Of a DNA stretch of 60,530 bases, positions 34,286 to 43,856 are shown piece after piece. Where the stretch lies: contig JAKTNK010000012.1 of the NCBI GenBank assembly GCA_029593465.1, positions 1 through 60,530 of the forward strand. The letters are read 5' to 3'. The notes under the pieces were generated by a model, which had not been told where the DNA came from, ran no database searches, and saw only the letters and a program-made list of their open reading frames with translations. Origin of the DNA: Streptococcus suis. GTDB taxonomy: Bacteria; Bacillota; Bacilli; Lactobacillales; Streptococcaceae. Both the position numbers and the translations under genes were made by a program. Within the stretch, counting starts at the first letter, position 1. Each line of letters begins with the position of its first letter.

Positions 34286-35545
34286 ATGGATAAACTAAGC
34301 CCACTCAATCTCAAGAAATTCCGAAAACAAACAGGCATGACGCAGAAACAATTTGCGGAGTCTGTTGGGATTTCAACTCGTACCTACCGCAGCTATGAAG
34401 ATGGTTCACGAGGTTTAAGCCTAGAAAAATTCGGTCAGTTCAAAGCGGAGCTTGGCTTTCATCAAGAGAATGCCGATGACCTGATTGATGTTCATATCGA
34501 CTACCTCCGCATGACCTTTATGTCTATCCGTGACCTATCTCACTTCTGTCAGAACTATCTTCACTGCTCCTTCACAGAGTTCAAAGAATTTGAAACCAGA
34601 CTTCTGAATTACACAAGGCTCTGGAAGCGAGGCAACATCTGGTTATTTGATTTTTTTGACAAAATCGAAACAGGAAATTACCAAGTGAGCTTGCAACTCT
34701 CTGGTCAAGGTTGCCGTGAAATGGAACTGATTCTGGAAAGTATTGACATGAGCTGGCAAGAATTTCTTCAAGCTCTGCTCTTTGACCTAACTGATAGTCG
34801 GGTAACTAGGTTAGACATTGCCATGGATGAACGCTATCTCGGTCACGAAAAAGAAGATGAGCAATTTCTCCTCTCTGACATGATTGCGAAAGTCTATAAG
34901 GACGAGGTTAGCTTTAAGAACATCAGAACGTGGAATCACATTGGCGGTGGTAACCTCAGAAACATGGATGAGGTAGAAGGCAGCCAAGGTATCTCCCTTT
35001 ATTTTGGAAGTCGCCAAAGTAATCTCTACTTCAACTTCTATGAAAAGCGATATGAACTCGCCAAAAGTGAACAAATCTCCGTGGAAGAATCCCTGGAGAT
35101 TTTTGGTATCTGGAACCGTTATGAATTGCGCTTCGCTCAGGAAAAAGCCCAACTTGCCATTGAAGAATTTATTAGCGGTGTTGACCTGGCAGAAATCGCC
35201 CGTGGCGTCATCAATCATGAAATGCAGGTTTACGATGGCACCAATAAATTTGGTGCTTTTGTTCCTGACCAGAAATGGCAGCGGATGTTTGGTGGTACAG
35301 AGCCCTTGAAACTCAGGATGAAACCTGAACCATACTCTATCGACAGAACAATCAAATGGCTCATGTACCAAGTCGCTAACTCGCTCAAACTGGTAGAGGA
35401 AGCTGACAAAATCATGGAGACTGACTTTATCAAGATGATTCAGGAAAACGGTGAAATTACTGATAGAGCTGAAAGCATTCTTCAAGATTTGCAAGCATCC
35501 TATAATCTAAAGAAAAAGGAGGAAAATCATGGAATACAAAGTTGA
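34286..35545 (+). CDS. MobT/NicK-type relaxase (Rep_trans) with N-terminal HTH
   Basis: This 419-residue DNA-nicking protein starts both conjugative transfer and rolling-circle replication by cutting oriT and becoming joined to the strand end. Residues ~5-60 form an XRE helix-turn-helix (LKKFRKQTGMTQKQFAESVGISTRTYRSYEDGSRGLSLEKF), the remainder a Rep_trans domain (VHIDYLRMTF, SRVTRLDIAMDERY, LYFGSRQSNLYFNFYEK, YELRF). The HTH fusion is typical of ICESt3-type MobT proteins rather than ICEBs1 NicK. The ATG used (34286) is 14 bases from AAAGGAG; a better-spaced ATG at 34281 is out of frame and meets a stop after three codons. Confidence 0.9.
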   Translation: MDKLSPLNLKKFRKQTGMTQKQFAESVGISTRTYRSYEDGSRGLSLEKFGQFKAELGFHQENADDLIDVHIDYLRMTFMSIRDLSHFCQNYLHCSFTEFKEFETRLLNYTRLWKRGNIWLFDFFDKIETGNYQVSLQLSGQGCREMELILESIDMSWQEFLQALLFDLTDSRVTRLDIAMDERYLGHEKEDEQFLLSDMIAKVYKDEVSFKNIRTWNHIGGGNLRNMDEVEGSQGISLYFGSRQSNLYFNFYEKRYELAKSEQISVEESLEIFGIWNRYELRFAQEKAQLAIEEFISGVDLAEIARGVINHEMQVYDGTNKFGAFVPDQKWQRMFGGTEPLKLRMKPEPYSIDRTIKWLMYQVANSLKLVEEADKIMETDFIKMIQENGEITDRAESILQDLQASYNLKKKEENHGIQS

Positions 35546-35759
35546 ACTTTCTAGCATCGACAATTTCAAGGCTTGGTCAGGCGCTAGAGAAACCCTAGAC
35601 ACCGTCCGTGAACGTGGCGGGATTGACCAACTCACTAGCCTCTGTGAAGATGTCTTCTCAGGAAGTACACCAACAGAGGGACAAATCAATGATTGGCTAT
35701 GGTTTGATGATGACTATATTTATCAAGCTCTCGGCTATCATGACCTAATCGAAGAATGA
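35529..35759 (+). CDS. Small acidic protein overlapping the relaxase gene
   Basis: This 76-residue acidic protein (MEYKVELSSIDNFKAWSGARETLDTVRERGG ... WFDDDYIYQALGYHDL) starts 17 bases before the relaxase stop, with AAAGGAGG upstream. Comparable short genes follow the relaxase in other elements of this superfamily; the function is unknown. An antirestriction or DNA-mimic role might be guessed from the acidity, but there is no motif to support it. Confidence 0.7.
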   Translation: MEYKVELSSIDNFKAWSGARETLDTVRERGGIDQLTSLCEDVFSGSTPTEGQINDWLWFDDDYIYQALGYHDLIEE

Positions 35760-35779
35760 TAAGGAGGTATCTCTGAGTC

Positions 35780-36331
35780 ATGCTTGTCAAAAAAATCTAC
35801 GAAGGTATCACTTGCTTTCCTGATACCAATGAGTTCTGGAATCTCTATATCGTACTCATGAAAGAAAAAGATTTCTTCTTTGATGCCTTTGCTCGTGAAA
35901 CCGTTGACCTAGACTCTCCCGCCAAATACCAACACGCTTACTTTACAACTGATGGTCAAGTCCTAGACTTTAACCGAAACATGGACACCAAACTGGTCAC
36001 TCTCTTTCGACAAGTCATCTTAGACCAACAAGAACAATTCATGGAGGAAATAATCATGGCAAAACAATCACTCATTGAAAAGAAAATCAAAGCTACTTCC
36101 CTTGAACTAGGCGAACTCATGAAAGCCCATAAAGACAAGGAAGCCTGGACAAAAGCTGGTGAACTGAATCACCTGCTTAAAAATGAAGAAGCCGAAAAGC
36201 TACCTGCTGACCTTCTCGAAAAAATCCGCCTGGAACTTCGTGGCTACTACTACGTCAACGGAGAAATCAATAAACTCCACAAACAGCTCTATGCCAAAGG
36301 CAATAAATTGATTGAACTGGCTAGTGCCTGA
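35780..36331 (+). CDS. Conserved-position ICE protein, possibly with an internal start
   Basis: This 183-residue protein lies between the relaxase and the ConB-like gene. The C-terminal half is Lys/Glu-rich and helical (MAKQSLIEKKIKATSLELGELMKAHKDKEAWTKAGELNHLLKNEEAEKL). An internal ATG at 36056 has GGAGG ten bases upstream, so a separate 91-residue product of the second half is possible. I recognise no family. Its position in the operon suggests a transfer accessory role. Confidence 0.65.
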   Translation: MLVKKIYEGITCFPDTNEFWNLYIVLMKEKDFFFDAFARETVDLDSPAKYQHAYFTTDGQVLDFNRNMDTKLVTLFRQVILDQQEQFMEEIIMAKQSLIEKKIKATSLELGELMKAHKDKEAWTKAGELNHLLKNEEAEKLPADLLEKIRLELRGYYYVNGEINKLHKQLYAKGNKLIELASA

Positions 36332-36343
36332 TAAGGAGGGATT

Positions 36344-37324
36344 ATGAACAAACTGAAAACAGTCATCCAACAAGTCACCCATTACTTGTCTCGTTTCAAG
36401 AAACAAGATAAGAAGCGTGGCTCACCAAAACTCATCAAGGCAACACGGAAAAACGTGAATATCTTAGTCCTTACTGGATTAGGATTTTTAGTTTTAATCG
36501 GAGCTACTGGTTCCCTGCGTGCTATCACGCTATCAAGCAAGGTCTCCTCTCTTGAAACGGAAGTCAAAAGAGCTCAATCCTCCCAAGTGGTGACTACGGC
36601 AACTGACACCGACTACCGCTTAACTTATTACCTCAATGACTTTGTCGCAGCCTACTTCTCTTTCTCTGATAAAGCCGAAGAACAAGAAGCCCAAATTGAA
36701 AAGCTCAATAGCTTTTATGACGTTGAACCTGAGATTAAGTCACAAGGTCAGAAGCGAACACCGATGTCTCTGGTCTCAGCTAGGTTGTTATTGCTGACGG
36801 AGAACACGGCGACTTATCAAGTGACCTACAAGCAGAAAGTCGGTGATAAGGAGGAAGAAATCACCACAGGATTTAATATCCCCTACGCTTCTAAAAATAG
36901 CTCCTACTACGTTTCAGGACTTCCCTGGTATTCCAGCCTAAGCGATAACCAAGCCAAAGGCTTTGACAAAGAATCAGCGCTCAGTCTAACTGCTTCTGAC
37001 AATCTCCCAGAAAAGACACACAAGAAAGTCAAAAAGTTCCTCAATGTCTTCTTTACTAACTACACCACAGGCCAGGACAATCTGGACTTGGTCGGTAAAG
37101 ATTTAGCTGTGCTTGAAAACACGACTTTCAAGTCACTAGACTATGTCTATCTGGTGGAAGATGGCGAGACCATTACCGCCTACGTTCAAGTCACCTTTGA
37201 AGTTGCTGCTAACACTCGCTCAGAGAATTTCACTCTGACCCTCACCCCTAAAGGAAATTCCTATTACGTCACTAAGGTAGCTCATACCATTCCAAAAGAT
37301 TATGCAAAACACGAAGGAGAATAA
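36344..37324 (+). CDS. TcpC/ConB-like conjugation channel protein
   Basis: This 326-residue bitopic membrane protein has one helix (NILVLTGLGFLVLIGATGSL, ~44-63) and an external part of two NTF2-like domains, as in TcpC of pCW3 and ConB of ICEBs1, which resemble VirB8. It recruits and holds the mating-channel parts together in the envelope. In this element it precedes the ConC/D/E homologues as in ICEBs1, whereas in Tn916 the corresponding gene (orf13) comes last. GATAAGGAGG lies upstream. Confidence 0.87.
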   Translation: MNKLKTVIQQVTHYLSRFKKQDKKRGSPKLIKATRKNVNILVLTGLGFLVLIGATGSLRAITLSSKVSSLETEVKRAQSSQVVTTATDTDYRLTYYLNDFVAAYFSFSDKAEEQEAQIEKLNSFYDVEPEIKSQGQKRTPMSLVSARLLLLTENTATYQVTYKQKVGDKEEEITTGFNIPYASKNSSYYVSGLPWYSSLSDNQAKGFDKESALSLTASDNLPEKTHKKVKKFLNVFFTNYTTGQDNLDLVGKDLAVLENTTFKSLDYVYLVEDGETITAYVQVTFEVAANTRSENFTLTLTPKGNSYYVTKVAHTIPKDYAKHEGE

Positions 37325-37329
37325 CATCT

Positions 37330-37554
37330 ATGAACACTAGCTCACTACAACAATTCCTCCAAGGGGATGGCGCTTGGATTATCACTGCTGTGGCAATCCT
37401 TCTTGCCATCAAAGCTTGGAAAAATAGCTCCTGGCTCCAACTCTTTTCCGTCATCGGATTTTGGGGAATCATCATGTCTATGACCAAAGGGCAACAAATT
37501 CTCTCTGTCATTGGTTGGTTCCTACGCCTCTTTGGTATTGAAACGGGGCTCTGA
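37330..37554 (+). CDS. ConC-like small membrane protein
   Basis: This 74-residue protein has two or three membrane segments (GAWIITAVAILLAIKAWKN, LQLFSVIGFWGIIMSMT, ILSVIGWFLRLFGI). It occupies the ConC slot of the ICEBs1-type operon, between the ConB- and ConD-like genes, and starts five bases after the ConB-like stop. It is a probable structural part of the mating channel; the assignment rests on size, hydrophobicity and order. Confidence 0.75.
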   Translation: MNTSSLQQFLQGDGAWIITAVAILLAIKAWKNSSWLQLFSVIGFWGIIMSMTKGQQILSVIGWFLRLFGIETGL

Positions 37555-37555
37555 T

Positions 37556-37978
37556 ATGAACAACGAGAAAGAACCACTCTATGACTACGCTAGGGGGCTA
37601 AATGCTCCCTACTGGATTCAGGAAATCAAGACACAAAAAGGGGCACGTATCTGGTACTTCGCAACACCGATGCAGCTGTCCTTTTTTGTTGTCTTCATTC
37701 TCGTTTTTGTCGTCATGCTCCTGGGACTTTCTTTCATCCTTGTCCCATTAGCTAAAATCACTCACTCCATCTCCATGTTGCTCTATGCTTACGTTCCTTA
37801 CAAACTCGCTAAATTCTACACAGAGTATGAACCGCACGGAAAGAAAATGCACATCTTTCTGGCTGACTACTTCCGTTACCTCTATGAATTCCGCTGGAAC
37901 AAGAAAGCCATCTATCACGATGAACGAGTGGAACCTTATGACGATGAAGACATTGTCTTTGAACAGACACACCTTTAG
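37556..37978 (+). CDS. TcpE/ConD-like membrane protein
   Basis: This 140-residue protein of the TcpE family (Tn916 Orf17, ICEBs1 ConD) has an N-terminal YARGLNAPYWIQEIKTQKGARIWYFATPMQL segment and two membrane helices (FFVVFILVFVVMLLGLSFIL, LAKITHSISMLLYAYVPY). I start it at ATG 37556, one base after the ConC-like stop, rather than at the upstream frame opening at 37511. It is needed to place the VirB4-like ATPase at the membrane in related systems. Confidence 0.82.
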   Translation: MNNEKEPLYDYARGLNAPYWIQEIKTQKGARIWYFATPMQLSFFVVFILVFVVMLLGLSFILVPLAKITHSISMLLYAYVPYKLAKFYTEYEPHGKKMHIFLADYFRYLYEFRWNKKAIYHDERVEPYDDEDIVFEQTHL

Positions 37979-37990
37979 AAAGGAGGCACT

Positions 37991-40495
37991 ATGGCACTAA
38001 AACTACAATACCCTATTAAAACCACACACGAAAACTTAGCTTTTCGCAAAGATAAGCAAGTCATGGCTTACTACCGTATTCCTAATACGCCTATCACCAT
38101 TACTGATGATGAGAAAAAGGGAAAGCACAAAATCACGGTCAGTCAGATGCTCAAAAAGCTTGCAAAAAACCAGCACTTTGACATCTCACTCATTCCCAAA
38201 GATTATCTCCTGGAAGAAAAGATGCGTGACTTTATGGATGCCCTCTCGCCAAACAATCAAACACTTGGTGAGGATTTGCTTCTCTATACCGTAGATAAGC
38301 TAACGGATGAAATGGAAATTCCTTATCAGTTCGACTGGTTGGTGGGTGTTCGTCTTAGAAAACATGACAAGGGAGCTAGTCTTGCTGACCTCGCCTATGA
38401 ACGACTCTCTGAGATTTCAGAGATCCTAGCTAACGGGCTAGGCTTTGAACTGGAGGAAGAAAAGCCCTGGTTTGAAGACTATCTCGCTGATGAACAAGTC
38501 ATCTACCAAGTGCTTTCAACACTTCGTTGTCGTCGTTTGACAGATGATGAACTCTTCTACTACCAGCGAATGCAATACCTCCGCTACATTCCCCACCTCA
38601 AGAAAGAAGTGATTGCCAACCGTTCCTTGTTTAATGTCACAGATACCTTGATTAAAAGCATGAACGGAGGCTTTCTAAAGCTCGAAAGTCCCTATGGCAG
38701 TTCCTTTGTGACTATTCTTCCCGTTGGGAAATTCAACACCATCTTCAACGGCTTCCATCTAGGAGAATTTGTTCAACGTCTCAACTTCCCCGTGGAACTG
38801 CGCTTCAAGGCTGAGTTCATTGACCGCAATAAAATTAAAGGGAAAATGGGACGCTCCAACACTCGCTACAGGAACATCATGGAAGAAGCTGAAAATACCG
38901 ATACCGTCCAACAAGACGAAATTATCATGGGTTCTTTCTCGCTGAAAGACCTGATGAAGAAAGTAGGAAACAAAGAAGAAATCATTGAATACGGTGCTTA
39001 TCTTATTGTCTCTGGTTCTTCTCTTAGTCAGCTGAGAAGTCGCCGTCAGGTCGTCCTTAACTACTTTGACGACATGGGCGTTGAAATCAGCGAGGCTAGC
39101 CATGACACTCCCTATCTCTTCCAAGCCCTGCTCTACGGTCAAGACTTGCAGAAGAAAACTCGAACCTGGACACACATGGTCACCAGTCGTGGATTTGCGG
39201 AGCTCATGCCTTTTACCAACACATCCGCTGGTAACCGTATTGGCTGGTATATCGGACGAGTCGATAACTGGACAGGTCGCTGGGACAATATCGAAAAAGC
39301 CATCAACGCCTCCAAAAACATTGTCCTCTTTAATGCGACTGTCGGTAATAAAGAAGACATTGCAGGCAAAATTACCAAGAACCCACACATCATCATTACG
39401 GGCGCTACAGGTCAAGGGAAATCCTTCCTCGCTCAGATTATCTTCCTGTCAGTCGCCCTTCAAAACGTGAAGACGCTCTACATTGACCCCAAACGGGAAC
39501 TCCGCCATCACTACCAAAAAGTAATCAATAGTCCTGAGTTTGCCCGTCTCTATCCTGAACGCAGGAAACAAATTGAAACCTTTAACTTTGTCACACTCGA
39601 TAGCTCACTCACTTCCAACCACGGAGTGCTTGACCCTATTGTTGTTCTGGATAAAGAACAAGCTGTTGAGGTCGCTAAAAATATGCTGGAATTCTTGCTC
39701 CAAGCGGTTGACAACGTCACCATGGATCAGAAGACAGCCATTACCGAAACCATCAACGACATTGTCGATAAGAGACAAGCAGGTCAAACCGTTGGCTTTA
39801 AGCACGTTCTGGAAGCACTCAAAGAAAGTAATAATGACCAAATCGCATCAGTTGGTCGCTACCTCACTTCTATTGTGACCAATTCCATCTTGGAACTTGC
39901 CTTCTCTGATGGAACAACGCAAGGACTCAATTATGAGTCACAAGTCACTGTACTTGAAGTTGCGAACCTGAAATTGCCTAAGACGGACGCAACGAAGATT
40001 TCAGACCACGAACGAAACTCTATCGCTCTTATGTTTGCCCTTGGTGCTTTCTGTACCCACTTTGGAGAACGTGATGAAAGTGAAGATACCATTGAGTTCT
40101 TTGACGAAGCCTGGATTCTTATGAAGTCTGCCGAAGGTCAAGCCGTTATCAAGAATATGCGCCGTATTGGTCGCTCGAAAAATAACACTCTGGCACTCAT
40201 CACACAATCTGTCCACGATGCTGAAAATGATGATGACACCACTGGCTTTGGAACTATCTTTGCCTTCTACGAAAAATCAGAACGAGAAGATATTCTCAAG
40301 CACGTCAATCTGGAACCAACAGAAAGCAACCTGGAATGGATTGACAACATGATTTCAGGGCAATGCCTCTACTATGACGTCTATGGCAATCTAAACATGA
40401 TTTCCATTCACAACATCTTTGAAGACATCGACATGCTTCTAAAACCAATGAAAGCAACGGTATCATCTAGCCTTGAAAATAAATATGCTAGTTAG
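37991..40495 (+). CDS. VirB4-like conjugation ATPase (ConE/TcpF)
   Basis: This 834-residue ATPase powers assembly or substrate movement in the type IV secretion channel (Tn916 Orf16, ICEBs1 ConE). The C-terminal HerA/FtsK-like motor shows IITGATGQGKSFLAQI (Walker A, ~466-481), LYIDPKRELRHHYQK, and TIEFFDEAWILM (Walker B, ~700). The N-terminal ~400 residues are the CagE/TrbE/VirB-type domain. A full-length, uninterrupted frame with an AAAGGAGG ribosome site supports an active system. Confidence 0.93.
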   Translation: MALKLQYPIKTTHENLAFRKDKQVMAYYRIPNTPITITDDEKKGKHKITVSQMLKKLAKNQHFDISLIPKDYLLEEKMRDFMDALSPNNQTLGEDLLLYTVDKLTDEMEIPYQFDWLVGVRLRKHDKGASLADLAYERLSEISEILANGLGFELEEEKPWFEDYLADEQVIYQVLSTLRCRRLTDDELFYYQRMQYLRYIPHLKKEVIANRSLFNVTDTLIKSMNGGFLKLESPYGSSFVTILPVGKFNTIFNGFHLGEFVQRLNFPVELRFKAEFIDRNKIKGKMGRSNTRYRNIMEEAENTDTVQQDEIIMGSFSLKDLMKKVGNKEEIIEYGAYLIVSGSSLSQLRSRRQVVLNYFDDMGVEISEASHDTPYLFQALLYGQDLQKKTRTWTHMVTSRGFAELMPFTNTSAGNRIGWYIGRVDNWTGRWDNIEKAINASKNIVLFNATVGNKEDIAGKITKNPHIIITGATGQGKSFLAQIIFLSVALQNVKTLYIDPKRELRHHYQKVINSPEFARLYPERRKQIETFNFVTLDSSLTSNHGVLDPIVVLDKEQAVEVAKNMLEFLLQAVDNVTMDQKTAITETINDIVDKRQAGQTVGFKHVLEALKESNNDQIASVGRYLTSIVTNSILELAFSDGTTQGLNYESQVTVLEVANLKLPKTDATKISDHERNSIALMFALGAFCTHFGERDESEDTIEFFDEAWILMKSAEGQAVIKNMRRIGRSKNNTLALITQSVHDAENDDDTTGFGTIFAFYEKSEREDILKHVNLEPTESNLEWIDNMISGQCLYYDVYGNLNMISIHNIFEDIDMLLKPMKATVSSSLENKYAS

Positions 40496-40509
40496 AAAGG
40501 AGGGCTCAC

Positions 40510-42390
40510 ATGCAAGAAGCCTTTGAGAAACTAAAAGGCGTGGACATCTTCGCCTTAAAATCGTATCTGGAAAAGACGTCAAAAATTGAGACCTCCATTA
40601 TCGTGGCAATGAATGAGATTTTCGTCAATCTCTTTTTCTTTCTGCTCAATCTAGTGGTCGGTTTCTTCTCTCTCATGATTCGTATCATGGAGAACATTGA
40701 CCTCTACGACTCTTACAAAACCTATGTCTATAACGCTGCTAAATCCATCTGGCAGGGACTAACAGGTTCAACTTCTGGCGGATTATCAAGTGGTTCCCTA
40801 GTTTCCATGCTTCTGACCATCGGAGCCTTTTACCTCTTCTACCAGTATTTCTTTTCTCGTGGAAACTTCATGCGAAAAGTCCTTCATGTGCTGCTCGTCG
40901 TACTGCTTGGATTTGGTTACTTTGGAACCGTCGCTTCTACCTCTGGTGGGCTCTACATCCTTGATACGGTTGATAACCTTGCGGATACTGTCACCTCTAA
41001 GATTTCCAATATCTCCGTTTCTTATGGCGAGAATAAGTCAATCAAGGTAGGAAAATCCATGGCTGATAGCTATATCGCACAAACTTCCTACACTGCCTAT
41101 GTCTTTGTCAACACGGGTCAAGAAAACGGAAAATACGTCAATAACCAAACAGGTGAAGAGGAAGCCTTCGATGATGCTAAAGTCTTGGGAAGCGTGGATG
41201 ACTCAGGAAAATTTGTAGCGGTCAAAAACAAAGATAGAAAAGATTATCTGGATAAACTTGGTGACAAGGCTGATGATGGGAAGGAAAAGAATCGCTGGGT
41301 ATCAGCCGTCTGGGATTATCTTTTCATCAAGACCTTCTACGTCATCTTCAAAATTATTGAAGCTATTGTCATTGCGGTTCCTATTATCCTGGTGCAACTC
41401 CTGAATCTGATTGCTCAACTCTTAGTTCTGGTCATGATTCTCCTGTTCCCTATCGCTCTTCTCATTTCCTTTGTCCCTGCCATGCAAGATATCATCTTTG
41501 GGATTTTCAAAGTCATGTTTGGTGGTCTCGTTTTCCCTACGATTACGACACTCATCACACTCATTATCTTCTACATCGAAAAAGTCATTGAGACGCTGAT
41601 TACCTCTGGTTTTGATGGGGTCATCGAATCTTTCCCATCTTTAGGAACATTCGCTCTCCTCTTCAAGCTCATTCTTTCAGTCGTTGCTAAAGCTGCTGTC
41701 TATTATTTCCTCTGGATTTATAAAGGTGAACTTATTGAATTCATCATGGGCTCACGGGCACGCATCAAGATGGATGATATTGGAAACCAAGTAGAAAACA
41801 GAGTTAGTCAAGGTAAAGACCTTATCCAACAGATGCCATCACGTAGCTTTGAAACAGCACAACATCTCGGTAACTTTGTCATGGCTGGTACTGGTTTTGT
41901 GGCTGGAAGTGCTATGAACGCTTCTTCTCATATCAAGGAAGTTGGCAACTTCTTTAGACGGTCAAAACCAGGTTCTGAGCCAGCTGAGGAACCAAACGTT
42001 CCGACTGACCACCTGCCACCAACATCCTCTGAGCCACACATTCCAAAACAGGATATTCCAACAGATAATCCTAGCCAAGAGAAAACACCAACTCCTGAAG
42101 CTATCCCTACTCAACCAACAACTCCTCCATCACCTGAAATGGAGTTTCAGGAACTCAAGGAGCATTGGGTATCTCCACGCAAACAACGGAAAATGGAACG
42201 CTTGGAAAGGGAACTTAGCGCCTATGATGATGCAGGTGCCATGTATCAAGCCCAAGGCTCAAACGCCTTTACCCGAAGCTTCCGTCAAACACTGACCAGG
42301 GACGACAAAATCAAAGCCAATATCGAGCGTAAGAACCGTCTCACTCAAGAACTCAACAGATTACGAGGTGAACAAAATGGACACTATTAG
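40510..42390 (+). CDS. VirB6-like channel protein (ConG/TcpH)
   Basis: This 626-residue polytopic membrane protein (Tn916 Orf15, ICEBs1 ConG) has helices near VNLFFFLLNLVVGFFSLMI, SMLLTIGAFYLFYQYFF, KVLHVLLVVLLGFGYFG and several between ~270 and 410 (VIFKIIEAIVIAVPIILVQL and others). An extracellular loop lies between ~155 and 265. The C-terminal ~170 residues are Pro/Thr/Glu-rich (EEPNVPTDHLPPTSSEPHIP) and end in a basic coiled coil. It forms the inner part of the mating channel. Confidence 0.88.
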   Translation: MQEAFEKLKGVDIFALKSYLEKTSKIETSIIVAMNEIFVNLFFFLLNLVVGFFSLMIRIMENIDLYDSYKTYVYNAAKSIWQGLTGSTSGGLSSGSLVSMLLTIGAFYLFYQYFFSRGNFMRKVLHVLLVVLLGFGYFGTVASTSGGLYILDTVDNLADTVTSKISNISVSYGENKSIKVGKSMADSYIAQTSYTAYVFVNTGQENGKYVNNQTGEEEAFDDAKVLGSVDDSGKFVAVKNKDRKDYLDKLGDKADDGKEKNRWVSAVWDYLFIKTFYVIFKIIEAIVIAVPIILVQLLNLIAQLLVLVMILLFPIALLISFVPAMQDIIFGIFKVMFGGLVFPTITTLITLIIFYIEKVIETLITSGFDGVIESFPSLGTFALLFKLILSVVAKAAVYYFLWIYKGELIEFIMGSRARIKMDDIGNQVENRVSQGKDLIQQMPSRSFETAQHLGNFVMAGTGFVAGSAMNASSHIKEVGNFFRRSKPGSEPAEEPNVPTDHLPPTSSEPHIPKQDIPTDNPSQEKTPTPEAIPTQPTTPPSPEMEFQELKEHWVSPRKQRKMERLERELSAYDDAGAMYQAQGSNAFTRSFRQTLTRDDKIKANIERKNRLTQELNRLRGEQNGHY

Positions 42391-42604
42391 GATATATACG
42401 AGAAGTCAGATTCAACCAGTCCTTGAAAAGTACATTTACCAAGCCTATGAAAATGACTTAAAGGCTATCAAGGTAACTGTCCTTTATCCCGTTAATGACC
42501 AAGAAGCCGAACGGATTATCGAATTCTGCCGTGCTATTCCAGCTGTCCTAGATGCCAAATGGCTCTTTGGAACAGTTATCTTCAAAGCCTATCTTAAACA
42601 CTAA
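42377..42604 (+). CDS. Small protein overlapping the conG-like gene (YddF position)
   Basis: This ~75-residue soluble protein (MDTIRIYTRSQIQPVLEKYIYQAYENDLKAIKVTVLYPVNDQEAERIIEFCRAIP) overlaps the upstream gene by 14 bases from the ATG at 42377 (or 23 from 42368). ICEBs1 has a small gene, yddF, between conE and conG; here the small gene follows the conG-like gene. No domain is recognised. The overlap suggests coupled translation. Confidence 0.65.
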   Translation: MDTIRIYTRSQIQPVLEKYIYQAYENDLKAIKVTVLYPVNDQEAERIIEFCRAIPAVLDAKWLFGTVIFKAYLKH

Positions 42605-42622
42605 AGGAGGTGATAGGGACAC

Positions 42623-43735
42623 ATGAAAAAACTATTCAAACTGAGTCTTCTCTCTTCGCTTCTGTTGCCCCTATTACTTGTCATCATTTGTGCAGCTGCG
42701 ATAGCTGGTGACTCGTCTAATACATCAAGTAATGGTAGTTCAACTGGGAAGCGAACGACACTAACTGCTAAAGAGGTGGCTCAAAAAGCCTCAATCACAG
42801 AAGAACGGGCAGAAGATGTCATCAAAATCCTCAACTACCAGCTATCCAAAGAAGGATTTACTCTGGCTGGTTCATCTGGTAGTTTAGCCGTTGCAGAACG
42901 TGAGTCAGGCTTTGACCCTAAAGCTATCAATACTGGCGGTGGGGTAGCTGGTTACTTCCAATGGTCAGGCTGGTCTAATACCGTCAACGGTGACCGTTGG
43001 GCACAGGCTTCTAGTCGAACGCTGGATGCAGATGTTGAACTACAACTCATGTCAACCGAGTTAAACGGTGCCTACAAAAAAGTCAAAACTGAAATGCAAA
43101 AAGCAACTGACCCTGGAGATGCTGCTTTGTATTGGTCAGAACATTATGAAGGTGTTGCACTCTCAGACGGTCAGACCAAGGCTGAGAAGCTCCAAACGGA
43201 CGCTGACAAGTGGTTTAAGGTGTTTGATGGAACAATCACCTCAGACTCCTCTGTTGCTTTCTCAGGCGATACAGGGCTTGCTACTGGTACTCTCACGTCT
43301 ACCTTTGACTTACCACCAGAGTATCTTGGAAAACTCAAATACGGAGTTCCTAGTGAGAACTCTGTTACTACGCAAGGAAACAATACCTATCCAGCTGGTC
43401 AATGTACCTGGTATGTTTGTAATCGACTGATTGAGACAGGCATCTGTACCAACTCAGCTATCTACAATTACAACGGAAACGGTCAAGATTGGGTTGCTAG
43501 TCTTGTCTCTCGTGGTTGGAAACAAGTATCAGAGCCTCAAGTTGGCGCCGTTATGTCCGTTCAAGGTGGTTATGGAGGCACCTATGCAGAATATGGTCAC
43601 GTTGCATTTGTGGAAGCTGTCAATCAAGATGGAACCTTCCTTATCTCAGAATGTAATGTCGGTGGCGTTCAAAACAAACCACACTATGCCGTTCTCAGCA
43701 ACCAAAGCTATTACAGTTTTGCGGTTGCACAATAA
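42623..43735 (+). CDS. Bifunctional cell-wall hydrolase (CwlT-like: lysozyme plus CHAP)
   Basis: This 370-residue protein opens the peptidoglycan for the mating channel. After an N-terminal membrane anchor (LSLLSSLLLPLLLVIICAAAIA, ~7-28) comes a phage-tail-type lysozyme domain (~60-200; Glu in VAERESGFDPKAI ~93, YFQWSGW) and a CHAP amidase/endopeptidase domain (~245-370; Cys in AGQCTWYVCN ~261, His in GHVAFVE ~327). ICEBs1 CwlT and Tn916 Orf14 carry NlpC/P60 where this has CHAP, the arrangement known in ICESt3-type elements. It is the last gene of the operon. Confidence 0.92.
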   Translation: MKKLFKLSLLSSLLLPLLLVIICAAAIAGDSSNTSSNGSSTGKRTTLTAKEVAQKASITEERAEDVIKILNYQLSKEGFTLAGSSGSLAVAERESGFDPKAINTGGGVAGYFQWSGWSNTVNGDRWAQASSRTLDADVELQLMSTELNGAYKKVKTEMQKATDPGDAALYWSEHYEGVALSDGQTKAEKLQTDADKWFKVFDGTITSDSSVAFSGDTGLATGTLTSTFDLPPEYLGKLKYGVPSENSVTTQGNNTYPAGQCTWYVCNRLIETGICTNSAIYNYNGNGQDWVASLVSRGWKQVSEPQVGAVMSVQGGYGGTYAEYGHVAFVEAVNQDGTFLISECNVGGVQNKPHYAVLSNQSYYSFAVAQ

Positions 43736-43856
43736 GATTTACGAATTTTTACGATTCTTTATTGTTTTTACGATTATGATTTAAGATTTGTTTAGGGTGG
43801 CTCAGATATACTGTATTCATCCTAAAGAACTTTTCTTTTTCATAATCTCCTTGGAA

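Noticed and set aside
34811-35494. 227-residue open frame on the minus strand opposite the relaxase gene
   Set aside because: It is antisense to a well-conserved Rep_trans domain and shows no family motifs or ribosome site; long antisense frames are common opposite such genes.
38759-39415. 218-residue antisense frame in the VirB4-like gene
   Set aside because: It is opposite an intact conserved ATPase with clear motifs; shadow frame.
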